Assembly: GCA_018242425.1 (NCBI GenBank)
Contig: JAFEBX010000005.1
Coordinates: 1 to 64,000 of the forward strand
From: Pseudomonadota bacterium
GTDB taxonomy: Bacteria; Pseudomonadota; Gammaproteobacteria; Xanthomonadales; Xanthomonadaceae
DNA: 64,000 nt
Direction: 5' to 3'
Below are positions 45,538-56,119 of the stretch, piece after piece. The position numbers were made by a program, and so were the translations under genes. The notes below the pieces were generated by a model. That model saw only the letters and a list, made by a program, of their open reading frames with translations. It searched no databases and was not told where the DNA came from. Position 1 is the stretch's first letter. Each line of letters starts with the position of its first letter.

Positions 45538-46896
45538 ATGGCACTGAGGCCGCTTCCTGTTGGTATTGAACAGGACCGGGATGTAGAAGCGGCGCTGCAC
45601 TGGCTTGCCAGTGTGAGCTGTGATGCTCCGGCGTTCTGGCGCCGCATCGAGGCTGCGCAGGCGCACTACCGGGCGTTCACTGAAGCGTCGCAGAACCTGG
45701 GGCAAGACCCGGATCTGGCAGATCTCGGCCCGGACTTGGTGGCGTCGTTTCTGGCGCAGGCCAAGTCGCTACTCGACGGCAGGCGGACGTATGACATCGC
45801 CCTCGCTTCGCGCTGCATCCCGTGGATCAAGCAGCTTGGCGTCGATGTCAACGAACTCGCGAGGGTCGACGGAGCAGCAGAGCGTGCACGGCGAATGCTG
45901 ACCGACACGAGCACAGCGCCTGACGGCCCAATGCTGGAACTGGTCATGGGCGGGAACTATGCTGCCGACGGGCTGGAGGTCACATTCGTCCCGGAGGCGC
46001 CAGGCCAAGCCAAGACCCCCGACCTGCACTTGTTCGTGCCGGGTGTGGCTGAGCCTGTGGCGATTGAGCTAAAGCGGCTACGACAAGGCCAGTACGAACT
46101 GGAGGAACGAGCGAGGCATCGCCTGATATTCAGGCGGGCCGCCGCCATCATCGACACGCGCGGTCTCTCCCTGCATATCGACGTGACATACACAAGAGAG
46201 CTTCAGGACGTGCCAGAGGGCTATCTCGCGGAGTGGCTATCGCACTTTCTTGCCAGCCCGTTGGTGTTGCCCGGCGCCTACCCATGGTGTGACGAGTTCG
46301 GTGCGGGAGAGATCCAGCAAGCCAACCTTCCGGCCGTGCGCGAGGACACGCGGAACAGCTCGCTGTACTTCGGCACAAAGATGGCGCGCCTGCTGAGCGA
46401 CGCCCAGGTCCGGGACAGTGGCTACCACCTTGCGGCTGGCGGCGAACCTGACGAGCGCGACCCGCGTTACATGGACAAAGTGCGGTACGCCTCGGTCGTA
46501 ACTTGGCAGTGCACAGCAGCGAAGTCTATCGAGAAGAAGGCCCGGCATCTCAAGAACAGGCTGGCCGAGGCCGAGAAGCAAGTTCGATCTGCCGGCATTG
46601 GCATCATCCATCTGGCGATGGATGCCGAAGCAAGCTGCGAGTCATCCGACCTGCGGCGCGAGCGCAACAAGCAGGTCATCCTGGAGTTCAAGTCGGAGTC
46701 GCTCGTCGCGGCACTCTATGTCCACTATCTGGTGCCGCGCATCTCGGAGGCGCACTCATGGCTCGTGGACGAGACAGTCGACAAGTTTGGAGCCGGGCGA
46801 GGCGAGGTCCCGTCGATGATGATCTTTAAGTGCTCCAAGCCGTTGGATAACGACCTGCCGGCGTGGAAGCAGGCCGTGCCGGTGCCGAAGTCCTGA
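45538..46896 (+). CDS. PD-(D/E)XK nuclease-like protein, divergent from the Argonaute operon
   Basis: A 452-residue soluble protein. A central segment has the restriction-nuclease layout: Glu in LELVMGGNYAADG, Pro-Asp in AKTPDLHLF and the E-x-K in PVAIELKRLRQG, with supporting basic residues after it. The N- and C-terminal parts are unknown; a helical region with KKARHLKNRLAEAEKQ lies near the C-terminus. GGAAGG stands nine bases before the ATG. It is transcribed away from the SMEK-APAZ gene across about 300 bases that should hold both promoters. It may be a separate defence gene or an accessory of the Argonaute system. Confidence 0.7.
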   Translation: MALRPLPVGIEQDRDVEAALHWLASVSCDAPAFWRRIEAAQAHYRAFTEASQNLGQDPDLADLGPDLVASFLAQAKSLLDGRRTYDIALASRCIPWIKQLGVDVNELARVDGAAERARRMLTDTSTAPDGPMLELVMGGNYAADGLEVTFVPEAPGQAKTPDLHLFVPGVAEPVAIELKRLRQGQYELEERARHRLIFRRAAAIIDTRGLSLHIDVTYTRELQDVPEGYLAEWLSHFLASPLVLPGAYPWCDEFGAGEIQQANLPAVREDTRNSSLYFGTKMARLLSDAQVRDSGYHLAAGGEPDERDPRYMDKVRYASVVTWQCTAAKSIEKKARHLKNRLAEAEKQVRSAGIGIIHLAMDAEASCESSDLRRERNKQVILEFKSESLVAALYVHYLVPRISEAHSWLVDETVDKFGAGRGEVPSMMIFKCSKPLDNDLPAWKQAVPVPKS

Positions 46897-47161
46897 GTTG
46901 GTCGAACGGCCGGTTCTGACGGCCGCCGACACTGGCCTTGGCAAAACGAACGACCGCCCCCAGTCTGTTCCGGCCATGAGACTGCCGGCCCAGAACTACG
47001 ATCGATGACCTCCAGCGAGCAGCGAGCTACCTGCTCTGCCGATCCCGAAATCCCCCCAACAAACGACCCATTCCGCGGCACCACGCCCGTCCTCCAGCCA
47101 TACCCTTCGCTCACGCGCTCGACAGAGCATCGCCCGCAGCCACCGACCCGAGGGAAGCGCC

Positions 47162-47659
47162 ATGTTCTCCGCACAGCCCACCGCCCGCCAGGAGCAAGCC
47201 CCACACGGCACCCCGGAGGCCGAGCACCCGGACACCATCGAGACCCGCCTGTGGCTGGAGGAACACGAGTGGCTCTACGGCCTGCTGCGCAGCAGCAACA
47301 ACGTCTCACCGACGTTCCGGTTCCCGGACCTGATCAGCGCCTGCGTGTCGCTGGTGTTCGCGCAGGGCGATGCCCCCGAGCGCATCTTCGACTTCCTCGG
47401 CAGCCAGCTGGTGCTGCGAGCGCCCGCCACGCCGAGGCGGCGCGAGTCGATGTGGCGTCAGCAGTACGACCTGCTGCTGGCCGTGCAGCGCTCGCCGGCC
47501 AACCGCCACCCGCACCCCAAATTCCAGCTCGACCAACTGACCACCGCCTGCGTGGCGCTGTGCCGTCAGCTGGAGCACGCCGACATCCTCGTGCTGCAGC
47601 AGGCACGCCTGAACATGGCCAATCGTTCGACGCGCTGGCGGTTGCCCTGCGCTGACTGA
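47162..47659 (+). CDS. Hypothetical protein before the conjugation operon
   Basis: A 165-residue soluble protein (TIETRLWLEEHEWLYGLLRS, FRFPDLISACVSLVFAQGD, KFQLDQLTTACVALCRQLEH) built of helices. I recognise no domain. GGGAAG lies seven bases before the ATG. It is the first gene of the rightward series that leads into the transfer genes and may be part of ICE transfer control. Confidence 0.65.
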   Translation: MFSAQPTARQEQAPHGTPEAEHPDTIETRLWLEEHEWLYGLLRSSNNVSPTFRFPDLISACVSLVFAQGDAPERIFDFLGSQLVLRAPATPRRRESMWRQQYDLLLAVQRSPANRHPHPKFQLDQLTTACVALCRQLEHADILVLQQARLNMANRSTRWRLPCAD

Positions 47660-47829
47660 CGGCGCTGCGGGCCTGCCCCCCGCCACCCAGCGTCACCCGT
47701 CCTCACCCTGCCGGCAAGCGTCCCGGCTCGACCCGAACCCGACCCAGGCCGTACCGCCGGCCCAGACCTCCCCGCGCCAGCCTCACGGTCGGCGGTTGTT
47801 CGTTCCTGGAGATCACGACGGGTTGAGCC

Positions 47830-48375
47830 ATGCGTTCGAGTTGTCTTGCCGGATCGGTCCTGCTGCTGTGCGCACCGCTGCACGCCGTGGCGTGCTGGGA
47901 GCAGGCGGCGCAGCGCTATGGCCTGGCCGCCGAGCTGCTCTACGCCGTCGCGCGCGTCGAGTCGGACCTGAACCCACACGCCGTCAACCGATCGCATCTG
48001 CAGCGCACGGGGTCCTACGACATCGGCCTGATGCAGATCAACAGCTCGCACCTGCGCACGCTGGCCCGACACGGCATCACCGAGATGCAGCTGTACGAGC
48101 CCTGCACCAACATCCAGATCGGGGCCTGGCTGCTGGCTGAACTGTTCGCGCGTAACGGCGTCACTTGGGATGCCGTGGGCGCCTACAACGCCGCGTGTTC
48201 CCAGCTCAGGGGCGAGGCATGCGCCGCGGCGCGAGCGGGCTATGCCTGGAAGGTTTACCGAAAGCTGCCCGCGCAGACATTGCGTGCGACCGCCGCACCT
48301 ACGTTCCATGTCAACGGATCGGCACACACGCGCGGCGCAATGCCGGTCTTGCTCGCCGCGAGGGTGTCGCCATGA
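47830..48375 (+). CDS. VirB1-like lytic transglycosylase
   Basis: A 181-residue exported muramidase. A signal peptide ([16 protein letters not shown]) precedes an SLT domain: the catalytic Glu is in [17 protein letters not shown], followed by [15 protein letters not shown] and the C-terminal [10 protein letters not shown]. It opens the cell wall locally so that the type IV secretion channel can cross. It is the first recognisable gene of the conjugation operon. Confidence 0.9.
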   Translation: MRSSCLAGSVLLLCAPLHAVACWEQAAQRYGLAAELLYAVARVESDLNPHAVNRSHLQRTGSYDIGLMQINSSHLRTLARHGITEMQLYEPCTNIQIGAWLLAELFARNGVTWDAVGAYNAACSQLRGEACAAARAGYAWKVYRKLPAQTLRATAAPTFHVNGSAHTRGAMPVLLAARVSP

Positions 48376-48488
48376 CCCCGACGCGCCTTCGCGCCACCCA
48401 TCCGCTTTCGAACCCGCTCGCACCTTGCCGCTCGCGGCCCGACCCGTCGCACACCCATCCCACGCACGAAACACCTCTGGAGGACTCC

Positions 48489-48845
48489 ATGAACACCGCC
48501 ACTCTCGCTTCGGCATCACAGTTTCGCAGTTCGCCCCGCCGGCCCTTGACGGTCATGGCCCTGTTCGGGCTGCTCGTCCTGGGGCTGGGCGTCGCCTTTC
48601 CGGGGCACGCGCTCGACCTGGTCGGCTTCGTCGGCATCGCCGGGCCGATGAGCTCGGCACTGGCGCAGATTGCCGCCCTCGGCCCGGGCATCAAGGCCCT
48701 GGTCGGCTTCGTCGGCTTCGTCGTCGCGCTGATCTCGCTGTCGGCACTGCGCAATTTCGGGCCGGTGCTGTTCTATGTCGGCCTGGCCATCTTTGCCGCC
48801 GTCGGCCTGGTCATCGCCGGCGCGATCATGGGCGCGGTGATCTGA
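48489..48845 (+). CDS. traA: F-type pilin TraA
   Basis: A 118-residue pilin precursor. The long basic leader (residues about 1-40, with RSSPRRPLTVMALFGLLVLG) is followed by a mature part with two hydrophobic helices, GIKALVGFVGFVVALISLSA and VLFYVGLAIFAAVGLVIAGA. It is the subunit of the conjugative pilus. GGAGGA stands before the ATG at 48489. TraL follows 31 bases after its stop. Confidence 0.85.
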   Translation: MNTATLASASQFRSSPRRPLTVMALFGLLVLGLGVAFPGHALDLVGFVGIAGPMSSALAQIAALGPGIKALVGFVGFVVALISLSALRNFGPVLFYVGLAIFAAVGLVIAGAIMGAVI

Positions 48846-48876
48846 GGCGGCCGCACGCAAGGTTCCGGGAGCTCGC

Positions 48877-49176
48877 ATGCAAGCCGACACCTACATCCCG
48901 CGCCGCCTGGACGACCAGTGGAAGATCGGCTTCTGGGACGTCGACGTCGCCGCGCCGATCCTGTTCGGGCTGTTCCTGGGCTACCTGTCCGGCTCGAAGC
49001 TGTCCTTCGCGCTGTGCATCGCCGCCGGGCTGCTGACCTCGCGCTGGATCGCGCGCATCAAGGCCGACAAGCATCCGGCCTTCGCGATGCACTGGCTGTA
49101 CTGGCACCTGCCCACCAGCCCGATCACCGCGATGCGCGCCACGCCGCCCTCGCACATCCGCCGCATGGTCGGCTGA
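48877..49176 (+). CDS. traL: Conjugation protein TraL
   Basis: A 99-residue inner-membrane protein of the VirB3/TraL group, with the typical start YIPRRLDDQWKIGFWDVDVA and one or two hydrophobic helices (APILFGLFLGYLSGS, SFALCIAAGLLTS). It helps to build the pilus together with the TraC ATPase. It lies between the pilin and traE, as in F. Confidence 0.92.
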   Translation: MQADTYIPRRLDDQWKIGFWDVDVAAPILFGLFLGYLSGSKLSFALCIAAGLLTSRWIARIKADKHPAFAMHWLYWHLPTSPITAMRATPPSHIRRMVG

Positions 49177-49194
49177 GCCTGGCTCGGAACCGTC

Positions 49195-49761
49195 ATGGAC
49201 TTCGAACGGCTCAACGGCGACATCAAGGAGATGCGCCGCCGCAACCGTGGCCTCGGCCTGACCGTCGGCCTGCTGGCCGGCGGCCACCTGCTGGCACTGG
49301 TGGTGATCCTCAACCTGCTGGGCACGGTGCGCACGGTGGTCGTGCCGCCGTCGATCAACAAGTCGTTCTGGGTCTCGCGCGACAAGGCCAGCAGCGAGTA
49401 CCTGGAGCAGATGGGCAGCTTCATCGCCTGGCTGGTGCTGGACGTGACCCCCGCGACCATCGACTGGAAGAAGGACATCCTGCTGGGCTACGTCGAGCCC
49501 GAGCAGCACGGCGAGCTGAAGACCCGGCAGGAACTGGAAGCCATGCGCCTGAAGCGCATCAACGCCAGCACCTTCTTCTCGCCGCAGCAACTGGTGCCAA
49601 GCGAGGACAACCAGTCGGTGGTGGTGCGCGGTCGACTGCGCACGCTGGTCAACGGCCTGGAGACGGCCAACGACCTGAAGGCCTATCAGGTCGAGTTCGG
49701 CTACAGCGGCGGGCGCATGCACCTGAAGACCTTCAAGGAGGCAGCCGATGCGCCCAGGTAA
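49195..49761 (+). CDS. traE: Conjugation protein TraE
   Basis: A 188-residue VirB5-position/VirB8-like protein anchored by one helix (LGLTVGLLAGGHLLALVVIL). The rest is periplasmic, with VVPPSINKSFWVSRDKASSE and a long central segment as in TraE of F-type systems. It belongs to the inner-membrane part of the channel. The last 14 bases overlap traK. Confidence 0.92.
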   Translation: MDFERLNGDIKEMRRRNRGLGLTVGLLAGGHLLALVVILNLLGTVRTVVVPPSINKSFWVSRDKASSEYLEQMGSFIAWLVLDVTPATIDWKKDILLGYVEPEQHGELKTRQELEAMRLKRINASTFFSPQQLVPSEDNQSVVVRGRLRTLVNGLETANDLKAYQVEFGYSGGRMHLKTFKEAADAPR

Positions 49762-50635
49762 CCCGCGCGCCGGTCTTCCAGGCGCCATCGACCCCTTCGG
49801 GCGCCGGCGCCTGGCCGTGACAGCGCTGCTCGCCCTCGCCGCCGCAGGGCAGCCGGCGCAGGCGCTGCAGGTGGTCGACGCGCGCGATGGCGTGGCCGTC
49901 GAAGCCATCGTGTCGATCAAGGAGCCCACCCGCATCCGCATCGACGGCGCGCCGATCACCGACGTGTTCGGCAACATCCACTCGAGCAACTGCGCGGCGG
50001 CCCCTGGCGCAGCGGCCGCCCCCGCAGCCGGCATCGTGGCTGCGGCAGTCAACCCGGGCGGCGAGATCCTGCTGGAGTGCGACCGCGACAAGGGCGAGAT
50101 CTACATCCGCCCCGTGGGCGACTCCCCCAAGCCGGTCAATCTCTTCATCTCGTCGGCGCTGGCCACCTACACCCTGGTGCTGCGCCGCGCGGACACGCCG
50201 GCCGACACGATCGTCATCCGTGACCGGACTCAACGGCAGCTGCCTGCTGGCGGCGCGGCGGCGCAGGGATCCGGGGTTCCCGGTCCTCTCGGACCGTCCG
50301 CCAACCACATCCGCGCCATGAAGGCGATGCTGGTGGCGATGGCCTCGGACCGGGTGCCCGCCGACATCCGGGTCGACGAGATCAACCAGCCGATGCAGCT
50401 CTGGGCCGAGGCCCGCTTTGCGCTGCTGCGCCGCTACGAGGGTCGCGGCCTGCTGGGCGAGAAATACCTGCTGCACAACATCAGCCAGGCCTTGATGGTT
50501 CTGGCCGAGCAGGAGTTCGACCGGCCGGACAGCAGGACCGGTGGCCAGGTGATCGGCGTGGCGGTGGAGAACCACCAGCTGCGCCCGGGCGAGAGCACGA
50601 ACGTGTTCGTGATCCGGCGCGGGGGCGAACGATGA
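49748..50635 (+). CDS. traK: Conjugation protein TraK (secretin-like core component)
   Basis: A 295-residue exported protein equivalent to VirB9. A signal region (RRRLAVTALLALAAAGQPAQ) is followed by beta-rich sequence with VVDARDGVAVEAIVSIKEPT and PTRIRIDGAPITDVFGN. The C-terminal half resembles TraK partners of TraB and TraV, which together make the outer-membrane core ring. The stop overlaps the traB start by four bases. Confidence 0.9.
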   Translation: MRPGNPRAGLPGAIDPFGRRRLAVTALLALAAAGQPAQALQVVDARDGVAVEAIVSIKEPTRIRIDGAPITDVFGNIHSSNCAAAPGAAAAPAAGIVAAAVNPGGEILLECDRDKGEIYIRPVGDSPKPVNLFISSALATYTLVLRRADTPADTIVIRDRTQRQLPAGGAAAQGSGVPGPLGPSANHIRAMKAMLVAMASDRVPADIRVDEINQPMQLWAEARFALLRRYEGRGLLGEKYLLHNISQALMVLAEQEFDRPDSRTGGQVIGVAVENHQLRPGESTNVFVIRRGGER

Positions 50636-52017
50636 ACGCACCGCTCGCAAGCCCGGCGGCTTCGGTCAGGAACCTGCTCGAACGCCTTTCGCCAAGGCAG
50701 CGCCAGTTCGTGATGCTCGGCGCGATCCTGCTCGGTGGTGTCGGCCTGCTGTGGCTGATCTTCGCCGCTTCCGAGGACGGCGCGAAGGGCCGGCACGCCA
50801 AGGCGCCCACGGGAGCGCCGGGCACCGTCACGAACATCGGCGTGATGCCGCCGGGGCAGCAGGTCAACCCGCTGGACCAGTGGGTCGGCACCGCCGGCAG
50901 CAAGCTGGCCCAGTACGAGAACGAGCGCGAGGAACAGGGCCGGCTGAACAGGGACCGCCAGGGTTTCGAGGCGCGCACGATGCAGCGCTTCGCGGAGCTG
51001 GAGCAGCGGCTGAGCGCAGCGGCACAGGCGGCGCAGGTTCAGGCGCCGCCACCCCTGTCCGCACCCCCCGCGGCACCTGCCCCGATGCCGCCGGCGGCCA
51101 GCCTACCCTTGCCCCCTCCCCCCTCGGCGGCAGGCCGCGCGACCGCGGCGGGTGCCATGCCGCCGGGACCACCCGGCATGCCGATGGCGATGTCGAACCC
51201 CGACCCGGCGCCGCCGGTGCTGAGCCGCGTGACCATGGTCGACCGCTCCGCTGCACCTGCCGCGCCCGGCACAGCGCCGGCCGTGGCCAACCCGTCGGCC
51301 GAGGCGCGCACCGTCTCGACCTTCCTGCCCGTCAGTTTCACCCGCGGCACCCTGCTCGGCGGGCTGGATGCGCCCACCGGCGGGCAGTCGCAGTCGAACC
51401 CGCACCCGGTGCTGATCCGCCTGTCCGACAACTCGGTGCTGCCCAACCGCTTCCGCGGCGAATACCTCGACTGTTTCGTGATCGCCGCCGGCTACGGCGA
51501 CATCAGCGCCGAGCGCGCCTACCTGCGCACCGAGAACCTGTCCTGTGTGCGCGCCGACGGCATGGCGCTGGAAGTAAAGATCCAGGGCAGCGTCTACGGC
51601 GAGGACGGCAAGGTGGGCATGCGCGGCCGGCTCGTCACCAAGCAGGGCCAGATGCTCGCCAATGCGCTGCTGGCCGGCGTGGTCAGTGGCATCGGCCAGG
51701 GCCTGGCCATGTCTTCGACGACCTACAGCACCTCGGCGTTGGGCACCGTCGCATCGGCCTCCGGCACGGATGCCTTCGTCGCCGGGATGGGCACGGGTGT
51801 CAGCAAGGCCCTGGACCGGCTCGCGCAGTACTACATCAAGCTGGCCGAGAACACCTTCCCAGTGATCGAGGTCGATGCCGGCCGCGAGATCGACGTCGTC
51901 ATCACCAAGGGCGTGCGCATCGACGTGCCGATGGCGGCCCAGGCCGGCCGCAGCGACCGGTCAGATATGGCACCTGCCCACCGCTACCCGGAGGCTTCCG
52001 ACGATGACACCTACTGA
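50632..52017 (+). CDS. traB: Conjugation protein TraB (VirB10-like)
   Basis: A 461-residue protein of the VirB10/TrbI family. One membrane helix ([20 protein letters not shown], residues about 25-45) precedes a coiled-coil and a Pro/Ala-rich spacer (residues about 130-200) that spans the periplasm. The beta-barrel domain has [17 protein letters not shown] and [17 protein letters not shown], typical of the family, and an antenna-like hydrophobic region ([17 protein letters not shown]). It links inner and outer membranes of the channel. Its end overlaps the DsbC-like gene. Confidence 0.93.
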   Translation: MNAPLASPAASVRNLLERLSPRQRQFVMLGAILLGGVGLLWLIFAASEDGAKGRHAKAPTGAPGTVTNIGVMPPGQQVNPLDQWVGTAGSKLAQYENEREEQGRLNRDRQGFEARTMQRFAELEQRLSAAAQAAQVQAPPPLSAPPAAPAPMPPAASLPLPPPPSAAGRATAAGAMPPGPPGMPMAMSNPDPAPPVLSRVTMVDRSAAPAAPGTAPAVANPSAEARTVSTFLPVSFTRGTLLGGLDAPTGGQSQSNPHPVLIRLSDNSVLPNRFRGEYLDCFVIAAGYGDISAERAYLRTENLSCVRADGMALEVKIQGSVYGEDGKVGMRGRLVTKQGQMLANALLAGVVSGIGQGLAMSSTTYSTSALGTVASASGTDAFVAGMGTGVSKALDRLAQYYIKLAENTFPVIEVDAGREIDVVITKGVRIDVPMAAQAGRSDRSDMAPAHRYPEASDDDTY

Positions 52018-52834
52018 ATGCGTGCTCCGCCGTCGGCAGCGCCGATGCTTCGTGGCCTTGCTCTGCACCGCCGTCGCCGTCGGCCTCGTCGCGGCCCAGG
52101 CAGGGGCCGCGACACCGGATGAGGCCCGGCTACTGGCGGTGCTGAAGAAGGCCCATCCCGGCACCCAGTTCAGCCAGGTTCTGCGTTCGCCGCTGGAGGG
52201 CGTGTACGAAGTCTGGATGAACGGCAACGTGGCCTACGTGTCGGCCCGCAACCCACGCTACTTCATCTTCGGGCGGGTGTTCGACACGCAGACGCTGCGC
52301 GACCTGACCGCACCGAAGCTCGCGCTCGCCGCGCAGGCGTCAGGCCAAGGGGCGGCCCGAGACGGCGGCGCGGGCCCGTCCGCTGACGCCGTGGCGCCGG
52401 TGGCCTTCGATGACCTTCCCTTCGCCGATGCCCTGAAGACGGTGCGTGGCAGCGGGCAGCGGCGAATGGCGGTTTTCAGCGACCCGGGATGCGCCTACTG
52501 CCGGCGCCTGGAGAGCGAACTGGCGGGCCTGGAGGACGTCACGATCTACACCTTCCTGCTGCCGTTCCAGGGGCAGGCCCGTCCCATGGCGATCTGGTGT
52601 GCCACCGACCGCGAGCAGGCCTGGCAGCGATTCATGCTGCATGGCGATGCGACGCTGCTGAACCCGGCATCGAGCTGCGATCACCCGCTGGAGCGCAACC
52701 TGGCGCTGGCCCAACGCATGGGCGTGCAGGGCACGCCAACGCTGCTGTGGGCCGACGGGTCGCGCACCGAGGGCTACGTCGAGCGCAGCGTGCTCGAGGC
52801 GCGCCTGAAGCACGTGGCGGGGACGCGGCCATGA
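52004..52834 (+). CDS. DsbC-like disulfide isomerase of the transfer operon
   Basis: A 276-residue exported protein. The signal region is [20 protein letters not shown]. An N-terminal dimerisation part resembles DsbC ([20 protein letters not shown]), and the thioredoxin domain has the active site [14 protein letters not shown] and the cis-Pro segment [13 protein letters not shown]. It sorts disulfide bonds in Cys-rich transfer proteins such as TraU and TraN. It lies at the place where F-type systems often carry trbB or dsbC, between traB and traV, with overlaps on both sides. Confidence 0.9.
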   Translation: MTPTECVLRRRQRRCFVALLCTAVAVGLVAAQAGAATPDEARLLAVLKKAHPGTQFSQVLRSPLEGVYEVWMNGNVAYVSARNPRYFIFGRVFDTQTLRDLTAPKLALAAQASGQGAARDGGAGPSADAVAPVAFDDLPFADALKTVRGSGQRRMAVFSDPGCAYCRRLESELAGLEDVTIYTFLLPFQGQARPMAIWCATDREQAWQRFMLHGDATLLNPASSCDHPLERNLALAQRMGVQGTPTLLWADGSRTEGYVERSVLEARLKHVAGTRP

Positions 52835-53514
52835 ACACAACGCCATCCCTGGCCCAACGCGCCTGCCTGGCCGGCAGCCTGATGGTCCTGGCCGGCTGCA
52901 CGAGCCTGTCGGGGCTCGACGGCAGCTCGAGTCTGTCCTGCAAGGCACCCGACGGCGTCACCTGCGACTCGGTGTCGGGCGTCTATGCCAACGCGGTGCG
53001 GAACAACCTGCCGAGCCAGCGCAGCGGCACCGCGACGCCCACGGACGGCAAGGCCAGCGCGGCCGCCAGCGCCCCACCGGCGGCGACCTTCGCATCGGCA
53101 CCCGCGCAGAGCGGCGTGCCCTCGCGCCCATCCGCGCCGCCGGCAGCCACCGCATCGGCCATGCCGCTGCGCTCGTCGGCGCGCATCCTGCGCCTGTGGT
53201 TCAAACCCTGGGAGGATGCCGATCGCGACCTCTATGACCAGGGCTACGTGTACGTGCAGATCGACGGCGGCCAGTGGCTGATCGAGCACGCCCAGCGCCA
53301 GATCCGCGAAGCCTATGCGCCGCTGCGCCCGCCGCCGCGCAGCGCCGCACCCGGATCCGCATCCGCATCCGGATCCGCGAACGAGCCGAAGGAGGCCTTC
53401 GGGGCTCGTCCCCCGGTGAAGGGCCCTGCCCGCCTGCCGTCCGGCGGGGATCTGCTGCCCGGCCTGGTGCCCCCCGCCAGCCGTCCTGACAGCCGTACTG
53501 ACAGCACCGACTGA
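52831..53514 (+). CDS. traV: Conjugation lipoprotein TraV
   Basis: A 227-residue lipoprotein. The lipobox is LMVLAGC (lipidated Cys about residue 24). Two further Cys in [20 protein letters not shown] are typical of TraV. The middle is Pro/Ala-rich and the tail carries a short SASASGS repeat from a GGATCC/GCATCC hexamer array. It anchors the outer-membrane core ring formed with TraK and TraB. The ATG overlaps the previous stop by four bases. Confidence 0.88.
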   Translation: MNTTPSLAQRACLAGSLMVLAGCTSLSGLDGSSSLSCKAPDGVTCDSVSGVYANAVRNNLPSQRSGTATPTDGKASAAASAPPAATFASAPAQSGVPSRPSAPPAATASAMPLRSSARILRLWFKPWEDADRDLYDQGYVYVQIDGGQWLIEHAQRQIREAYAPLRPPPRSAAPGSASASGSANEPKEAFGARPPVKGPARLPSGGDLLPGLVPPASRPDSRTDSTD

Positions 53515-53524
53515 GGAGTCTGCG

Positions 53525-56119
53525 ATGCCCTGGTTCCACCCCGCCTCGGCGCTCGCGTCGCCACAAGCGGCTCGCCGCACGTGGCCCGCGCTGGGCCAGA
53601 CGATGGACTCGCCGGCCGAGCAGTTCGCCGCCTGGCTGCCCTACAGCGCCTACCTGGCCGACGAGAGGCTGTTCGTCAATCGCGACAGCCTGGGTTTCAT
53701 GTTGGAGGTGATGCCCCAGTCCGGCGCCGACGAGCGCATGGCCGAGGTGCTGATCTCGCTGTATTCGACCTGCCCACCCGGCACCGGCATTCAGTTCCAC
53801 CTGTTCGCATCGCCGCACGTGCGCGAGCAGCTGCGCCGCTACGCCAACCTGCGCGTCGAGGACACCGACCAGGCCGACAAGGCCAGGCATTGGGGTCGGC
53901 CGGCGCGCAACGACAACCTGTTCCACCGACTGGCGCGACAGCGCGTCGGCCATCTGCTCAAGGGTGCGCAGGAGTCGCTGACGGCAGGCTTCCACTACAC
54001 GATCCGCGACTTCAGGCTGATGATGAGCGTGGCGCTGCCCGGCGGCGTGGCCGAAGCCGGCGACCTGAACCGGCGCGACGAACTGATGGCCCTGCGCGAA
54101 TCGATGTCCTCGACGCTGCGCTCGGCCTCGCTGCCCAACCGGATCTGCGACGCCGCGGACCTGATCAACTGGTGTGCCCTCTTCACCAATCCCGACCGCA
54201 TCTCGCCGAACAGCGGGCCGGGCGACGCGCCCGAGCTGCAGCCCATCCACTACGACAGCGGCCGCGAGATCCGCGACCAGATCGTCGGTTTCGACACCAT
54301 CCAGGATCCGCATCCGGGCGGCCTGAGGCTGTGGAAGGACAGCGGCGAACACATGCTGGAGGCGCGCTTCTACTCGATCAAGTCCTTCCCGGAGCGCTTC
54401 GCGCTTTGGCAGATGGGCTCGCTGATCGGCGACCTGATGCAGCCGGCGCTGCAGTACAGCGCACCCTTCCTGCTGACGATGGGCGTGCACGTGCTCGACC
54501 CGAACGTCATGAAGTCGGTGGTCACCGCCAACCACGTGCGCGCGACGCAGAACGCGCGCAGCAAGATGGCCGAGGTGATGCCGGACGTGGGCAAGAAGCT
54601 GCAGGACTGGACGGCCGCGGCCAATGCCATCGACGTCGGCAGCAACCTGGTCAGCCTGTACCACCAGCTCGCCATCTTCTCGCCGGTGCACAAGGCCGTG
54701 GCCGCGCAGCAGACGGCCAACGCGATCTGGCGCGGCCGCGGCTTCCAGCTCAACGCCGACGTCTACATGCACCGCCAGGCCCTGCTGGCCAGCCTGCCGA
54801 TGACGCTGTCGCAAGCCTTTCACAAGGACCTGGCCAAGATGCGACGGGTCTCGCGCAAGACGATGGCCAATGCCATCCACCTGGCGCCGCTGATCGCCGA
54901 GTGGCGCGGCACGCGCACACCGGCGCTGGTGTTCGGCGGCCGGCGCGGCCAGCTGATGACGCTGGACATCTTCGACAACGACCTGGGCAACTACAACTTC
55001 GCCATCATCGGCGCGCCCGGCTCGGGCAAGTCGGTGCTGATGAACGAGATGGCCTGGTCCTACCGCGCCATCGACGCCAAGGTCTGGATGCTCGACCTGG
55101 GGCGCTCGTTCGAGAAGCTGTGCCGCAAGGCCAAGGGCACCTACATCGAGTTCAGGCCCGATGTGGACATCTGCCTGAACCCGTTCACGCACATCGTCGA
55201 CATCAACGAGGACATCGACATGCTGGTGCCGGCCATCTCGAAGATGGCCTCGATGTCGCGCCCGCTGGACGAGGTCCAGTACAAGGCCATCTCGGCGATG
55301 GTGCTCAAGCTGTTCAAGGTCCACGGCAACGACCTGACCATCACCGCGCTGCGCGACGCCTTCAAGGCCGGGACCATCGACGAGCTCGGCGCGGTCAACG
55401 ATGCGCGCATCAAGGACCTGGCCATCATGCTGAACCCCTATGCCCTGGGTGGCCAGTACGAGCGCTTTTTCGAGGGCCGCAACAACGTCGATTTCAGCAA
55501 CGACTTCGTCGTCATCGAGAACGAGGAGCTGAAGCGCCGGCCCGACCTGCACGCGGTGGTCAACATCCTGCTGCTGCACCAGATCACCGGCGAGATGTAC
55601 CTGACGCGCAACCGGCGCAAGGTGCTGTTCATCGACGAGCTCAAGCAGCAGCTCGGCGACATCGGCGCAGACGACCCGGTCAAGGCCGCGGTGGTCGAGG
55701 AGGCGGCGCGGCGCGCGCGCAAGTACGGCGGGTCCCTCGGCACGGCCACACAGAGTGCCGACGACTACTACGGCTCGGCGCAGATGGAGGCCGCCTTCAA
55801 CTGCTCGGACTGGGTCTTCCTGCTGCGCCAGAAGCCCGAGTCGATCGAGATGCTCGACCGTAAGGGACGGCTGTCGATGGACGAGCCGAAGAAGCGGCTG
55901 CTGAACTCGCTGCGCACCGAGCCGGGCGTGTTTTCCGAAGTCTACATCTCCTCGCCCGTGGGCGAAGGGGTGGCGCGCAACATCCTCGATCCGGCCACGC
56001 ACCTGCTGTTTTCCAACAAGTTGGAGGACAACGCGCCGATCGACGAACTGCGCGCGCAGGGCCTGGGCATCGACGAGGCCATCGCCGAACTGCTGCGGCG
56101 GCGGGGGCATGCGACATGA
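53525..56119 (+). CDS. traC: Conjugation ATPase TraC
   Basis: An 864-residue VirB4-type ATPase. The N-terminal half (TraC_F-like, with PYSAYLADERLFVNRDSLGF) binds the membrane complex. The C-terminal half has Walker A IIGAPGSGKSVLMNEM near residue 496 and Walker B KVLFIDELKQQLGDI near 702. It powers pilus assembly at the inner membrane. It is the longest gene of the operon and its stop overlaps trbI by four bases. Confidence 0.95.
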   Translation: MPWFHPASALASPQAARRTWPALGQTMDSPAEQFAAWLPYSAYLADERLFVNRDSLGFMLEVMPQSGADERMAEVLISLYSTCPPGTGIQFHLFASPHVREQLRRYANLRVEDTDQADKARHWGRPARNDNLFHRLARQRVGHLLKGAQESLTAGFHYTIRDFRLMMSVALPGGVAEAGDLNRRDELMALRESMSSTLRSASLPNRICDAADLINWCALFTNPDRISPNSGPGDAPELQPIHYDSGREIRDQIVGFDTIQDPHPGGLRLWKDSGEHMLEARFYSIKSFPERFALWQMGSLIGDLMQPALQYSAPFLLTMGVHVLDPNVMKSVVTANHVRATQNARSKMAEVMPDVGKKLQDWTAAANAIDVGSNLVSLYHQLAIFSPVHKAVAAQQTANAIWRGRGFQLNADVYMHRQALLASLPMTLSQAFHKDLAKMRRVSRKTMANAIHLAPLIAEWRGTRTPALVFGGRRGQLMTLDIFDNDLGNYNFAIIGAPGSGKSVLMNEMAWSYRAIDAKVWMLDLGRSFEKLCRKAKGTYIEFRPDVDICLNPFTHIVDINEDIDMLVPAISKMASMSRPLDEVQYKAISAMVLKLFKVHGNDLTITALRDAFKAGTIDELGAVNDARIKDLAIMLNPYALGGQYERFFEGRNNVDFSNDFVVIENEELKRRPDLHAVVNILLLHQITGEMYLTRNRRKVLFIDELKQQLGDIGADDPVKAAVVEEAARRARKYGGSLGTATQSADDYYGSAQMEAAFNCSDWVFLLRQKPESIEMLDRKGRLSMDEPKKRLLNSLRTEPGVFSEVYISSPVGEGVARNILDPATHLLFSNKLEDNAPIDELRAQGLGIDEAIAELLRRRGHAT

